From Alphaproteobacteria bacterium (GTDB lineage Bacteria > Pseudomonadota > Alphaproteobacteria > CAAGCB01 > CAG-977): a stretch of DNA of 64,000 nucleotides. How positions within the stretch are numbered: the first letter of the stretch is position 1; every line of letters begins with the position of its first letter. The notes below the pieces were generated by a model that had not been told where the DNA came from, searched no databases, and worked only from the letters and a program-made list of their open reading frames with translations. Positions 5,759 to 14,976 of this stretch are shown in pieces. The stretch covers positions 1 to 64,000 of the forward strand of contig CAAGCB010000004.1 of the NCBI GenBank assembly GCA_900768185.1, written 5' to 3'. Made by a program: the position numbers and the translations under genes.

Positions 5759-7656
5759 AGTTCGGAAGTTTGGCGCTGGGGGTCGTTCTGGCTTTTTATT
5801 CCGTCGCCGTTTCGGCGCAGCCGGCGGGCGGGCGCGTTTTTCCCGCGCGCGGCGTCGCCATGCACGGCTATCCGAAATACGGCTGGAATTACAAACATTT
5901 CGACTATGTCAATCCCGACGCGCCAAAAGGCGGAACGCTGAAAATGTCGGCTTTCGGCGGTTTTGACACGTTTAATCCCTATACGGTCAGGGGCATTCCC
6001 GCAGCGGGGGCGGGATTGCCGTTCGATACGCTGATGGTCGAATCCGCGGACGAACCTTTTTCCGAATACGGATTGATCGCCGATACGATCGAAATGCCGA
6101 AGGACAGGACTTGGGTCGCGTTCAATATCAACCGCAAAGCCAGATTTTCCGACAAAACCCCCGTGACGGCGGAAGACGTCGTTTTTTCGTTCGACACTTT
6201 GCGCGCCAAAGGGTTGCCGATGTACCGCTATTATTACGGCAATGTCGACAAAGCCGTCGCGGAAAGTCCGACTCGCGTGCTGTTCACGTTTAAAAAGGGG
6301 GACAACCGCGAACTGCCTCTGATTTTGGGGCAGATGCCCGTGTTTTCGAAAAAATACTGGCAAAACAAGGATTTTACGGCGACGACGCTTGAGCCGCCTT
6401 TGGGCAGCGGTCCGTATCGGGTCGCAAAGTTCGAAACGGGGCGGTATGTCGTTTATGAACGTGATCCGGACTATTGGGCGAAAGACTTGCCCGCCGCCAA
6501 AGGATTTAACAACTTCGACGTTATCCGATACGATTATTACCGCGACACGGGCGTCGCCGTCGAGGCTTTCAAAACGGGGGCGTTCGATTTACGCACTGAA
6601 AACGAAGCGAAAAAATGGGTGTCGGCATATAACGGCTTTTCCGAAAAAAACGGATTGATCAAGGCGGAGTTTTCCAATGCTCTGCCGTCCGGAATGCAGG
6701 GGTTTGTGTTCAATTCGCGCCGCCCGCTGTTTAAAGATCGCCGCGTGCGTCAAGCTTTGGGGTTGGCGTTCGATTTTGAATGGTCGAACAAAAATCTGTT
6801 TTACGGACTGTATAAACGCACGCAAAGCTTTTTCGACAATTCCGAACTGGCGGCGAAAGGATTGCCCAAAGGCGAAGAACTGAAAATTCTGAACGAATAT
6901 CGCGACGAACTGCCCGATGAAGTCTTTAACCGACCGTTCGCTTCGGATAAAACGGCGGGGGACGGCAATATCCGTCCGCAGTTGGAAAAGGCTTTCGACC
7001 TGTTGGAACAGGCGGGGTGGACGGTTGACGACGCGGGCGTTTTAACCCATGCGGACGGCACTCCGTTTATATTTGAAATCCTGATCGATTCCGCGTCTTC
7101 GGGCGCGTGGCAGCGGATTATCCTGCCGTATGTCCGCAATTTGAAACGGCTGGGAATAACGGCGGTTATGCGCGCGGTTGACGCTACGCAATATAAAAAC
7201 AGAATCGATCATTACGATTACGATATGATCGTCCATGTCTGGGGACAGTCGACTTCTCCGGGAAACGAACAGCGCTATTTCTGGGGCAGTAAAGCCGCCG
7301 ATAAAGCGGGGGCGCAAAACTACGCGGGGATTAAAAATCGCGTCGTCGACGCTTTGATCGAAAAAATCGTCGAAGCGGCTGACAGGCGCAAACTGATCGC
7401 CGCCGTCAAGGCTTTGGATCGCGTTTTGCTGTGGGAATACCACGTCGTGCCGCATTGGCATGTGCCGACAACGCGGCTGGTTTATTGGAACAAGTTCGGC
7501 AAAACGGAAAAATCCCCGATGAAAGGCGTTCAGCTGATGACATGGTGGATTGATCAGACAAAGTTGAAAAATCTTAACGCTTTGAAAAACAAAGAAAAAG
7601 AACGCAAAGAAGCGAACGCCGAAACGGTTTTTAAACGGCTGAAAGAGTGGTTTTGA
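5755..7656 (+). CDS. yejA: YejA, periplasmic oligopeptide/microcin C-type substrate-binding protein
   Basis: 633 residues. The ATG overlaps the hisN stop as ATGA and has GGAGG at 5740-5744; the longer open frame upstream lies inside hisN. Residues 1-21 are a Sec signal peptide ending VSA-Q. The remainder is a solute-binding protein family 5 with MHGYPKYG, FDYVNPDAPKGG, the FNPYTVRG segment and the C-terminal WEYHVVPHWH motif characteristic of YejA. In enterobacteria the YejABEF importer brings in peptides such as microcin C and contributes to resistance to host peptides. The three other subunits follow directly. Confidence 0.9.
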   Translation: MKFGSLALGVVLAFYSVAVSAQPAGGRVFPARGVAMHGYPKYGWNYKHFDYVNPDAPKGGTLKMSAFGGFDTFNPYTVRGIPAAGAGLPFDTLMVESADEPFSEYGLIADTIEMPKDRTWVAFNINRKARFSDKTPVTAEDVVFSFDTLRAKGLPMYRYYYGNVDKAVAESPTRVLFTFKKGDNRELPLILGQMPVFSKKYWQNKDFTATTLEPPLGSGPYRVAKFETGRYVVYERDPDYWAKDLPAAKGFNNFDVIRYDYYRDTGVAVEAFKTGAFDLRTENEAKKWVSAYNGFSEKNGLIKAEFSNALPSGMQGFVFNSRRPLFKDRRVRQALGLAFDFEWSNKNLFYGLYKRTQSFFDNSELAAKGLPKGEELKILNEYRDELPDEVFNRPFASDKTAGDGNIRPQLEKAFDLLEQAGWTVDDAGVLTHADGTPFIFEILIDSASSGAWQRIILPYVRNLKRLGITAVMRAVDATQYKNRIDHYDYDMIVHVWGQSTSPGNEQRYFWGSKAADKAGAQNYAGIKNRVVDALIEKIVEAADRRKLIAAVKALDRVLLWEYHVVPHWHVPTTRLVYWNKFGKTEKSPMKGVQLMTWWIDQTKLKNLNALKNKEKERKEANAETVFKRLKEWF

Positions 7657-8759
7657 TGTTTCGATATTTTTTGCGCCGTCTGTTTCTGATACCTTTGACG
7701 CTATTGGGCATTATGGCGGTGAATTTCCTGTTCGTCCAGCTTGCCCCCGGCGGTCCCGTCGAACACATGATCGCCAAACTGCAAGACGGCGGCGCCGCGT
7801 CGCGGATCGGCGGCTTTTCGGGCGGCGACGGGGCGATGGCGGGGGTGTCGACCCGTCGGGATTACGCCGTTTCGTCAAAATACCGCGGGGCGCAGGGGAT
7901 GGATCCCGCTTTGATCAGGGAATTGGAAATCCGGTTCGGCTTTGACAAGCCTTTGCATGAACGGTTTTGGACGATGGTGAAAAACTACGCGCGCTTTGAT
8001 TTCGGTAAAAGCTTTTACCGCGACGAGCCCGTCATCGGCTTGATCGGTGAAAAAATGCCCGTATCCGTTTCGTTGGGAATATGGACGACTTTGATTGTCT
8101 ATCTGGTTTCAATTCCGCTGGGAATCGCCAAAGCCGTGCGCGACGGATCGAAATTCGACGCGGCGACGGGTGTCTTGATCGTCGTCGGCTATGCCGTTCC
8201 CGCTTTTTTATTCGCAATGATGCTGATCGTCGTATTCTGCGGCGGGCGGTATTTGGACTGGTTTCCCTTGCGCGGACTTTTTTCCGAAAATTGGGAACGG
8301 CTGGGGACGGTTGATAAAATCAAAGATTACTTCTGGCACTTGGCGATGCCCGTGACGGCGATGGTTGCCGGCGGCTTCGCGGGACTGACGATGCTGACGA
8401 AAAACTCGTTTCTGGAGGAAATTTCAAAGCAGTACGTTCTGACCGCCAAAGCCAAGGGGCTGGACGACACGGCGGTGCTGTACGGACATGTTTTCAGAAA
8501 CGCGATGCTGATCGTGCTGGCGGGATTTCCGGCGGTGCTGGTCGGCATGCTGTTCACGGGATCCGTTTTGATCGAGGTCGTTTTTTCGCTGGACGGACTG
8601 GGGTTGTTGGGATTCGAATCCGTGATGACGCGCGACTATCCCGTGATTTTCGGAACGCTGTATATTTTCGCTTTGATCGGTCTGGTTCTGAACCTGATTT
8701 GCGATATGACCTATCATCTGGTCGATCCGCGCATCGATTTCGGAGGTCGCTATGAATGA
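7656..8759 (+). CDS. yejB: YejB, inner-membrane permease of the YejABEF importer
   Basis: 367 residues from the ATG that overlaps the yejA stop by one base (TGATG). A GTG three codons earlier is a weaker alternative. The protein begins with the RYFLRRL...PLTLLGI helix usual for DppB-type permeases. LAPGGPVEHMI and the roughly 50-residue insertion after the first helix are typical of YejB. The cytoplasmic EAA loop reads TAKAKGLDDTAVLYGHVFRNA and docks on the ATPase. Six membrane segments are evident. It overlaps yejE by 8 bases. Confidence 0.9.
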   Translation: MFRYFLRRLFLIPLTLLGIMAVNFLFVQLAPGGPVEHMIAKLQDGGAASRIGGFSGGDGAMAGVSTRRDYAVSSKYRGAQGMDPALIRELEIRFGFDKPLHERFWTMVKNYARFDFGKSFYRDEPVIGLIGEKMPVSVSLGIWTTLIVYLVSIPLGIAKAVRDGSKFDAATGVLIVVGYAVPAFLFAMMLIVVFCGGRYLDWFPLRGLFSENWERLGTVDKIKDYFWHLAMPVTAMVAGGFAGLTMLTKNSFLEEISKQYVLTAKAKGLDDTAVLYGHVFRNAMLIVLAGFPAVLVGMLFTGSVLIEVVFSLDGLGLLGFESVMTRDYPVIFGTLYIFALIGLVLNLICDMTYHLVDPRIDFGGRYE

Positions 8760-9768
8760 ACGCGTGCGCGAACGCTGGCGCAAATTCAAATCCAATAAAC
8801 GCGGACGGTACGCTTTTATCGCTTTTTGCGCGGTGTTCGTTCTGTCGCTGTGCGCCGACTTTGTCGCCAACGACAAACCGCTGGTCGTGCGTTACGACGG
8901 ACGGTGGTATTTCCCGATCGCGCGGAATTATCCCGAAACGGCTTTCGGCGGCAAGTTCAAAACGGCGACGGATTACACGGATCCTTATGTGCGTAAAAAA
9001 ATCAACGAAAAGGGATTTTTCATTATGCCGCCCGTGCCGTTTTCCTATGATACCGTAGTGTACAATCTGCCGACCCCCGCGCCGTCCGCGCCCGACAGTC
9101 AAAACTGGCTGGGGACGGACGATTTGGGACGCGATGTTCTGGCGCGGCTGATTTACGGCACGCGGTCGTCGTTGCTGTTCGGACTGGTTTTGACGTTGTT
9201 TTCGTCCGTCATCGGCGTTTTGGCGGGGGCGGTTCAGGGATATTTCGGCGGAAAAATCGATCTGTTCGCCCAGCGTTTTTTGGAAATTTGGGGTGCTTTG
9301 CCGCAGCTGTTCGTTTTGATCGTCGTTTCAGCCGTCGTTACGCCGGGGTTTTGGACGTTGTTGTTCGTGTTGCTGCTGTTTTCGTGGACGGCTTTGGTGC
9401 CTGTCGTTCGCGCCGAATTTCTGCGCGCGCGCAATTTTGATTACGTCAAAGCGGCTTACGCGCTGGGCGTTCCGGATTTCATCATTATTTTCAGACACGT
9501 TTTTCCGAATGCCATGGTGGCGACGCTGACGTATTTGCCGTTTATCCTGTCGGGGGCTGTGGTATCGCTGACGGCACTGGATTTTTTGGGATTCGGATTG
9601 CCGCCCGGCGAACCGTCGCTGGGGGATTTGGTGCGGCAGGGCAAAGAAAATTTGCAGGCGCCATGGCTGGTGTCGGCGGCTTTCGTATCGCTGGGCTTTT
9701 TGTTGTCGGTTCTGGTTTTTATCGGCGAAGCCGCACGCGACGCTTTTGATCCGAGGAAAAATCAATGA
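8752..9768 (+). CDS. yejE: YejE, second inner-membrane permease of the YejABEF importer
   Basis: 338 residues with GGAGG seven bases before the ATG. The N-terminus has the RERWRKFKSNKRG..AF entry, then a long periplasmic loop with WYFPIARNYPET and FKTATDYTDP, typical of YejE. NWLGTDDLGRDVLARLIYG opens the permease domain. The EAA loop is KAAYALGVPDFIIIFRHVFPNA. It forms the heterodimeric channel with YejB. Its stop overlaps the yejF start as ATGA. Confidence 0.9.
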   Translation: MNERVRERWRKFKSNKRGRYAFIAFCAVFVLSLCADFVANDKPLVVRYDGRWYFPIARNYPETAFGGKFKTATDYTDPYVRKKINEKGFFIMPPVPFSYDTVVYNLPTPAPSAPDSQNWLGTDDLGRDVLARLIYGTRSSLLFGLVLTLFSSVIGVLAGAVQGYFGGKIDLFAQRFLEIWGALPQLFVLIVVSAVVTPGFWTLLFVLLLFSWTALVPVVRAEFLRARNFDYVKAAYALGVPDFIIIFRHVFPNAMVATLTYLPFILSGAVVSLTALDFLGFGLPPGEPSLGDLVRQGKENLQAPWLVSAAFVSLGFLLSVLVFIGEAARDAFDPRKNQ

Positions 9769-11339
9769 CGCCGTTGCTGAGTGTTGAAAATCTGAGCGTT
9801 CGTTTCGCGGACAATCCCCCCGTCGTCAAAGGAGTGTCCTTTGAAATAGGCAAGGGGGAAACGCTGGCTTTGGTCGGTGAAAGCGGATCGGGAAAATCGG
9901 TGACGGCGTTATCGATTTTGCGATTGGGTTCCGCCAATCCGGCGGGACGGGTGATGTTCGGCGGGCGCAATTTGCTTTCGGCGTCCGAAAGCGTTTTGCG
10001 CGATCTGCGCGGCGGTCGTCTGGCGATGATTTTTCAAGAACCGATGACTTCTTTAAATCCGTTGCACTCGATTGAAAATCAAATCGCCGAAACAATGATT
10101 TTGCACAACGGATTATCCAAACGGAACGCCCGAAAGCGTGTTTCCGAATTGCTGGATATGGTGGGATTGCGCGACGCGGAACGGCGGCGGGACGCTTTGC
10201 CGCACGAATTGTCGGGTGGGGAACGTCAGCGCGTGATGATCGCGATGGCGCTGGCGAACAGTCCCGATTTGCTGATTGCCGACGAACCGACGACGGCGCT
10301 GGACGTGACGGTTCAAGCGCAGATTCTGGAATTGCTGTCTTTTTTGCAAAAGGAATTAGGACTGGCGGTTTTGTTTATTTCGCACGATTTGGACATTGTT
10401 TCGCGCATGGCAAAGCGCGTTTGCGTGATGAAAGACGGCGAAATCGTCGAAACGGGCGCGACGCGGGACGTGATGAAAAATCCGCGCCACCCGTACACGC
10501 GCGCTTTGATTGCCGCAAAAACGCTGACGCCGCCCGACGACGGCGAAAAGAACGCTTCCGAAATTCTGCGCGCCGACAATGTCAGCGTTCGTTTCGCGTT
10601 GAAAAGAAATCTGTTCGGCGGCGTGGTCGAATCCTTGGACGCGGTCGACGGTGTTTCTTTGACCGTCAAGGCGGGACAGACCGTCGGATTGGTCGGTGAA
10701 AGCGGATCCGGAAAATCGACGTTGGGACAGGCTTTGCTGAAATTGATTCCGGCTGACGGGACGATTGTTTTCGACGGTGTTGATTTGACAAGGCTTAAAG
10801 GCGAAAAACTGCGCCGTTTGCGCGCAAAAATGCAGATCGTGTTTCAGGATCCGTATTCGTCGCTCAGCCCCCGCATGACGGTAGGGCAAATCATCGCCGA
10901 AGGACTGAATGTCCATCGCAAGGATATGACGCCGGAGGAAAAACGGGCTGAAATCGAACAGGCGGTGCGGGACGTCGGACTGGACGTCGACGTGTTGAAA
11001 CGTTATCCGCACATGTTTTCGGGCGGGCAAAGACAGCGGATCGCCATTGCCCGCGCTTTGGTTTTGCGCCCGAAGCTGATTGTTTTGGACGAACCGACCA
11101 GCGCGCTTGATGTCAGTGTGCAGGCTCAGATCACGGAACTTTTGAAAAATTTGCAAAAGCGGTATAAAATAGCCTATCTGTTTATCAGTCACGACATGCG
11201 CGTCGTCAAATCGCTGGCGCATGTCGTGTATGTGATGAAAAACGGTCGGATTGTTGAAACGGGCGGCAATCCGGAACTGTTTGAAAAACAAAAACAACCC
11301 TATACGCACGCGCTGATGAAGGCGGCTTTTGATTTTTAA
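9765..11339 (+). CDS. yejF: YejF, fused double ATPase of the YejABEF importer
   Basis: 524 residues with two complete ABC domains. Domain 1 has Walker A GESGSGKS near residue 37, signature LSGGERQRV and Walker B LLIADEPTTALD. Domain 2 has GESGSGKS near residue 311, signature FSGGQRQRI and LIVLDEPTSALD. Both end in the oligopeptide/dipeptide C-terminal extension (HPYTRAL; QPYTHAL). This fused arrangement is the norm for YejF. It is cytoplasmic, bound to YejB and YejE. fliN follows 12 bases downstream, so the transcript probably continues. Confidence 0.92.
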   Translation: MTPLLSVENLSVRFADNPPVVKGVSFEIGKGETLALVGESGSGKSVTALSILRLGSANPAGRVMFGGRNLLSASESVLRDLRGGRLAMIFQEPMTSLNPLHSIENQIAETMILHNGLSKRNARKRVSELLDMVGLRDAERRRDALPHELSGGERQRVMIAMALANSPDLLIADEPTTALDVTVQAQILELLSFLQKELGLAVLFISHDLDIVSRMAKRVCVMKDGEIVETGATRDVMKNPRHPYTRALIAAKTLTPPDDGEKNASEILRADNVSVRFALKRNLFGGVVESLDAVDGVSLTVKAGQTVGLVGESGSGKSTLGQALLKLIPADGTIVFDGVDLTRLKGEKLRRLRAKMQIVFQDPYSSLSPRMTVGQIIAEGLNVHRKDMTPEEKRAEIEQAVRDVGLDVDVLKRYPHMFSGGQRQRIAIARALVLRPKLIVLDEPTSALDVSVQAQITELLKNLQKRYKIAYLFISHDMRVVKSLAHVVYVMKNGRIVETGGNPELFEKQKQPYTHALMKAAFDF

Positions 11340-11351
11340 CGGAATGGAAAA

Positions 11352-11699
11352 ATGACAGACAGGCAGGAACAGGAAAATTTGAACGATACGGTATTGCAGC
11401 GCGTTTTCGGCGACGAAGCGCTGATGGAGGTCAGCGTTGATTTGTCCGTTGTTTTGGGACGGACTTTGTTGCGCGTGTATCAGCTGTTGAAATTGGGACG
11501 CGGCGCCGTCGTCGAACTGAACCAGTTGCTGAACGACCCCGTTGAAATCCTCGCCAACGAAATCCCCATTGCCAAAGGCGAGGTCATCGTCACGGACGAA
11601 GGCTATATCGGCGTTAAAATCACGGAATTGACCCCGTCGCAAAAAGTGTCAGGCGCGACATTAATCAGCAAATCCGCGGTCGGGTCTTTCGGAAAATAA
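11352..11699 (+). CDS. fliN: FliN / SpoA-domain flagellar motor switch protein, isolated from other flagellar genes
   Basis: 115 residues, the size of a short FliN. The SpoA (surface presentation of antigens) domain occupies most of it: LMEVSVDLSVVLGRT, LLKLGRGAVVELN, PVEILANEIPIAKGEVIV and GVKITEL. FliN forms the cytoplasmic C-ring with FliG and FliM and sets rotation direction; SctQ homologues serve type III secretion. Here it closes the yej operon, 12 bases after yejF, with no other flagellar or secretion gene in the window. It may belong to a scattered flagellar system, or may have been kept for another switch-like role. Confidence 0.85.
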   Translation: MTDRQEQENLNDTVLQRVFGDEALMEVSVDLSVVLGRTLLRVYQLLKLGRGAVVELNQLLNDPVEILANEIPIAKGEVIVTDEGYIGVKITELTPSQKVSGATLISKSAVGSFGK

Positions 11700-11723
11700 A
11701 AAAACGGGCGGGTCAATCCCGCC
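11697..11723 (-). terminator. Terminator of the mtaB-ftsY operon
   Basis: GGCGGG (11723-11718 read on the minus strand), a 5-base loop and CCCGCC (11712-11707) are followed by a U-run from the A-tract 11698-11704. The loop contains the stop codon of the cyclic-nucleotide-domain gene. In the plus direction there is no T-run after the stem, so fliN has no clear terminator of its own. Confidence 0.75.
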
Positions 11724-12150
11724 GCGCTTCAAACATCTGTTCGCGCATGCCGCGGATACGGCGGCACAGCATTTGAATGACGCCGCGTTCCAACGCTTTG
11801 TGTTCGTTCATCAAACGGTATAGCGCGGGACCGGAAATTTTGAACATCATTGTGTCTTCCAGCGCCGTGACGGTTACGTCGGCGGGGGCGGGATCCAGCG
11901 CAGACAATTCGCCGAACACCTCCAAAGCGCCGTGTTCGCAAACCGTTTTCCCGTTTTTATGCAGGCGAACCTGTCCTTGCAGGATAATGTACAGGTCGTT
12001 CCATTCATCGCCTTCTTTGACGATATCCGTTCCGATCATCGCGGCGGTTTCGTCCGCGGCGGCGACAATATCGGACAGGGCGGCTTCGGGAATGTTCGAA
12101 AACAAGGGAACCTGTTTTAAAACCAATACTTTTTCAAGCGTCAACTGCAT
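11713..12150 (-). CDS. Stand-alone cyclic-nucleotide-binding-domain protein (no HTH)
   Basis: 145 residues, started at the ATG with AAAGGAG upstream; a TTG one codon earlier is ignored. The protein is a single CRP-type effector domain: LKQVPLFSNIPE entry helix, IVKEGDEWNDLYIILQGQVRLH strands, FGEL at 79-82 and a C helix. It has no DNA-binding part, so it is not a transcription factor by itself. The phosphate-binding cassette normally carries Arg in a P-R-(S/T)-A-T sequence. Here it reads APADVTVTA, so the arginine that grips the cyclic phosphate seems absent at residue 90. It lies 12 bases after a transporter-HEAT protein, a domain partner seen fused in other bacteria. Confidence 0.8.
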   Translation of the reverse strand: MQLTLEKVLVLKQVPLFSNIPEAALSDIVAAADETAAMIGTDIVKEGDEWNDLYIILQGQVRLHKNGKTVCEHGALEVFGELSALDPAPADVTVTALEDTMMFKISGPALYRLMNEHKALERGVIQMLCRRIRGMREQMFEARRD

Positions 12151-12162
12151 CAAAATACTCCT

Positions 12163-14976
12163 TTAAAAAACGGATTGCCCTTTGCCGTCCGTGATAAAGC
12201 GCGCCATACGGGCGACCGGGGCGTTCGGATCGGACAGACAATCGGAAATCAGTCGTGCGGCTTCGTCGCGCGGCAAAATTTCGCCGATTGCCCAAACCGC
12301 CGTTTCCCGCGCGATCGGATCGGCGTCCGTCAGCAATCCGACCAGCGCGTCGATGAACGATACGTCTTTTAACTTGCCCGCGGCATAAGCGGCGCAGGCG
12401 ATCGTCCAATCCGTGTATTCGCCGTCCTGCGTCGACAGAATGTCCGCGACGTATCCGTTGACGGACAAAACGGGCGGATAAAAATGCGGACGCAACAGCG
12501 TCAGTTTTTCCGAAACGGTTTTCTTTTCAAACAAAGGCAGGCACAGCGTGCGCAATTCGCCCGACAAGACTTTGTCGACGATTTTTGCGGTTTGCGCGTC
12601 GTCGTGTCCGCAATAGTCGTAACGCGCCAGCATGCCGTTCAGAACGGGCGAAGGCTGATTTAACGCCAGCAGAAGCAAAATACGTTCTTTGATGTATTCG
12701 ACCTCGCCCGTCAAAGCCGATACCAGCACGGTTGTTTTCGCTTTGTCGGGCTGTTTTTCGAACGCGTCGATCGCCGCCAGAATGCCCGTTGCGGTTTCGA
12801 TTTCGTCATACAGGCAAAGACGAACGGTATTGATGTCTTTTCCGGCGGTTTTGTAACCGGACAGCACCAGCGCTTTGATAATGTTGAAACGAATGCGCCG
12901 ATCGGTCGTCCGGATATGCTTGAACAGAAATTTTTCGGATTCCGGAGAGTCCATTCTGCCCGCGACGCGCGTCAGCAACATGCGGAACTGAACGGGATAA
13001 GCCTTGTTTCGCAATACCGCGTCGATTTGATCCAACGCCTTTTCGCGATAAAGCAACAACACGCCGACGGCGTCTTCGCGCAATTCCGGAAAACGGAACG
13101 TGTCCATGACGGCGGGTAGTAAACGCGTGTTTTGCAATTTTCCCGCGGCGATCAGGGCGGCGCGGCAAACCGTCGGGTCGTCGTCGTTCATCAAATCGAT
13201 CAGCGGGTGGTAAAACGCGGCGTTTCCGGCGTTGCCCAGAACCGTCGCCGCCAACGCTCTGGCGCGAAAGTCGAGCGACGCCGTCAGCGCGGCAATTTGC
13301 TCAAGGGCGGAAAAAACGCCTTCGTGTCCGGCGGCGATCAGTCCCGTTAAAACGCCTTCGCCCAAATCGGCGTCGGCGACCAGAGAAACGGCGCGGGCGC
13401 GATCTTCATCGTCGCCCAGACGGCACAGGACGCGCCAAGCGGCGCGGCGCACCTTTATGTCGGAATCGCCGTCAATCGTATCGCGAATGTCGTTGACGGC
13501 GCAAGTCAGCCCCAGATCTTCAATGCGCGATAAAGCGTAAAGTCTGACGTCGGCGTTTTTATGTTTCAGGGCAAGTTTCAGACGCGCCGGAAAAGCGGGG
13601 GAAAGGGATTCTTCCATTACGCGCAGGGCGTACAAAACTTCCTGCGTGTCCGCGCAGTCCAGTTTTTCGTTTAAAAATCGCGCGACGGCTTTTCCCGTCA
13701 GTAACAGACGCCCGCCGCGCCACAAATGCGCGTTCAGCAACGATAAGATCAAATCCAGATAGACTTTGCGCGTCAACGTAATCATCGCCAGCGTTAAAAC
13801 CGCCAGTCCCGCCGCGCACGCAATCAAATCCGATTCCGTCATCACGTTTTCGGCTATCCATAAAAAGACGCCGCACGCCGCCAGCGACATCGGTTCGACA
13901 AGCGATTTTCGCGTAATCGTCATACGGAAACCCGCCCGCGACGAAATTGCCAAAGGCAGGGATTGCAACGTGTCTTCGCGCGCTTCAACGGTTGTCAGTT
14001 CCCAAACGCATCGGGCGGCGACAACGACCGAAAATAACGCGTATCCGCCGCCGACCGCCGCGACGGCAAGCGCGAACGGCATCAGATACAGCATTGAAAA
14101 CAGAGAGCTTTCCCCTTTTTTAACCGAATAAAACAGTCCAGCAATCAAAAATCCCAGCAACATGTAAAGCCCCGCGAAAACGCGGGCTGTCGCCGCGGCG
14201 TCGTCAACGGTGCGCCACGCCGTTTCGCTGAGGAAAAAGTATTCGAAAAAGCCTGACGCGAAAAACAAAACCGCCGCCAGAAAATAAAAGCACAAATACA
14301 GACGCCGCTGTTTCGTTTCGCTGCCGACGATTTTAAGGGTGCGTTTTTTCAGCGCGACTTTTTCCGCGATCGGAGCGTCGTCGTCGTTAATCAGCGCGCG
14401 CAAAATCAGCGCGGCGCCGTATGCGGCGACCGCCGCCGCCAAAATGGAAAGCGCGATGTGTCCGTCGGACGCAACCGCCAAAAAAACGCCGGTCGACAGT
14501 GCGGCGAGGGCTTGGGCGATTAAAACGGCGGACAGGGTTTTGATCTTGCTGAAAATTCCGAAACGGAAAGCAATCACCCAGAACGCGGTTTCGGCAACGA
14601 CGCGGAAAATTTCGCGCCAGACCATGACGGCAATCGACACGGCGGGAGAAGCGATTATCAGAGGCGTTAAAGCGTAAAACAACAATGTCGCAAACGCCGC
14701 GCCGAACAAAATATGGGCGGGCGCGCGCGGGTGGCGTTCGCCGAGAGAGGACAAAAAGCCCCACGTCAACGCCAGCAGAACGGCGGTCGCCGTCAGTACC
14801 TGCGGAATAAATTGTCCGGCGTTTCGGGACAAAAAAAGCACCGACGCGCCGGCGTCCAGCGTTCCGACGGCGAACGTTTTTAAAAAAGAGCAACAGACCA
14901 GCAACAGGGCGGGCAGGGCGTCCTGTACGGAAATATAAATTCCGGAACCCATTTTTTTGCGGTTGGAGCGAGTCAT
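12163..14976 (-). CDS. Polytopic nucleotide-transporter-like (NTT/MFS) protein fused to HEAT repeats
   Basis: 937 residues. The start is the ATG overlapping the ftsY stop (ATGA) with AGGAGG five bases upstream; a much longer open frame lies within ftsY antisense-free overlap and is discarded. Residues about 15-405 form roughly eleven or twelve membrane helices, in the style of ATP/ADP translocase-like (Npt/NTT) carriers. Residues about 445-930 are a long HEAT/armadillo solenoid with repeated DVRLYALSRI, VRRAAWRVL, DPTVCRAALIAAG and PIARETAVWAIG units. In some bacteria a transporter of this type, HEAT repeats and a cyclic-nucleotide domain are one polypeptide. Here the third part is the next gene. 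Transport substrate and direction are unknown; the membrane part may act as a signalling scaffold. Confidence 0.7.
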   Translation of the reverse strand: MTRSNRKKMGSGIYISVQDALPALLLVCCSFLKTFAVGTLDAGASVLFLSRNAGQFIPQVLTATAVLLALTWGFLSSLGERHPRAPAHILFGAAFATLLFYALTPLIIASPAVSIAVMVWREIFRVVAETAFWVIAFRFGIFSKIKTLSAVLIAQALAALSTGVFLAVASDGHIALSILAAAVAAYGAALILRALINDDDAPIAEKVALKKRTLKIVGSETKQRRLYLCFYFLAAVLFFASGFFEYFFLSETAWRTVDDAAATARVFAGLYMLLGFLIAGLFYSVKKGESSLFSMLYLMPFALAVAAVGGGYALFSVVVAARCVWELTTVEAREDTLQSLPLAISSRAGFRMTITRKSLVEPMSLAACGVFLWIAENVMTESDLIACAAGLAVLTLAMITLTRKVYLDLILSLLNAHLWRGGRLLLTGKAVARFLNEKLDCADTQEVLYALRVMEESLSPAFPARLKLALKHKNADVRLYALSRIEDLGLTCAVNDIRDTIDGDSDIKVRRAAWRVLCRLGDDEDRARAVSLVADADLGEGVLTGLIAAGHEGVFSALEQIAALTASLDFRARALAATVLGNAGNAAFYHPLIDLMNDDDPTVCRAALIAAGKLQNTRLLPAVMDTFRFPELREDAVGVLLLYREKALDQIDAVLRNKAYPVQFRMLLTRVAGRMDSPESEKFLFKHIRTTDRRIRFNIIKALVLSGYKTAGKDINTVRLCLYDEIETATGILAAIDAFEKQPDKAKTTVLVSALTGEVEYIKERILLLLALNQPSPVLNGMLARYDYCGHDDAQTAKIVDKVLSGELRTLCLPLFEKKTVSEKLTLLRPHFYPPVLSVNGYVADILSTQDGEYTDWTIACAAYAAGKLKDVSFIDALVGLLTDADPIARETAVWAIGEILPRDEAARLISDCLSDPNAPVARMARFITDGKGQSVF

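Noticed and set aside
8600..8640. GGATTCGAATCC in yejB looks like a tRNA T-arm
   Set aside because: It lies in frame in a conserved part of YejB with no acceptor or anticodon arms around it; no tRNA gene was found in the window.
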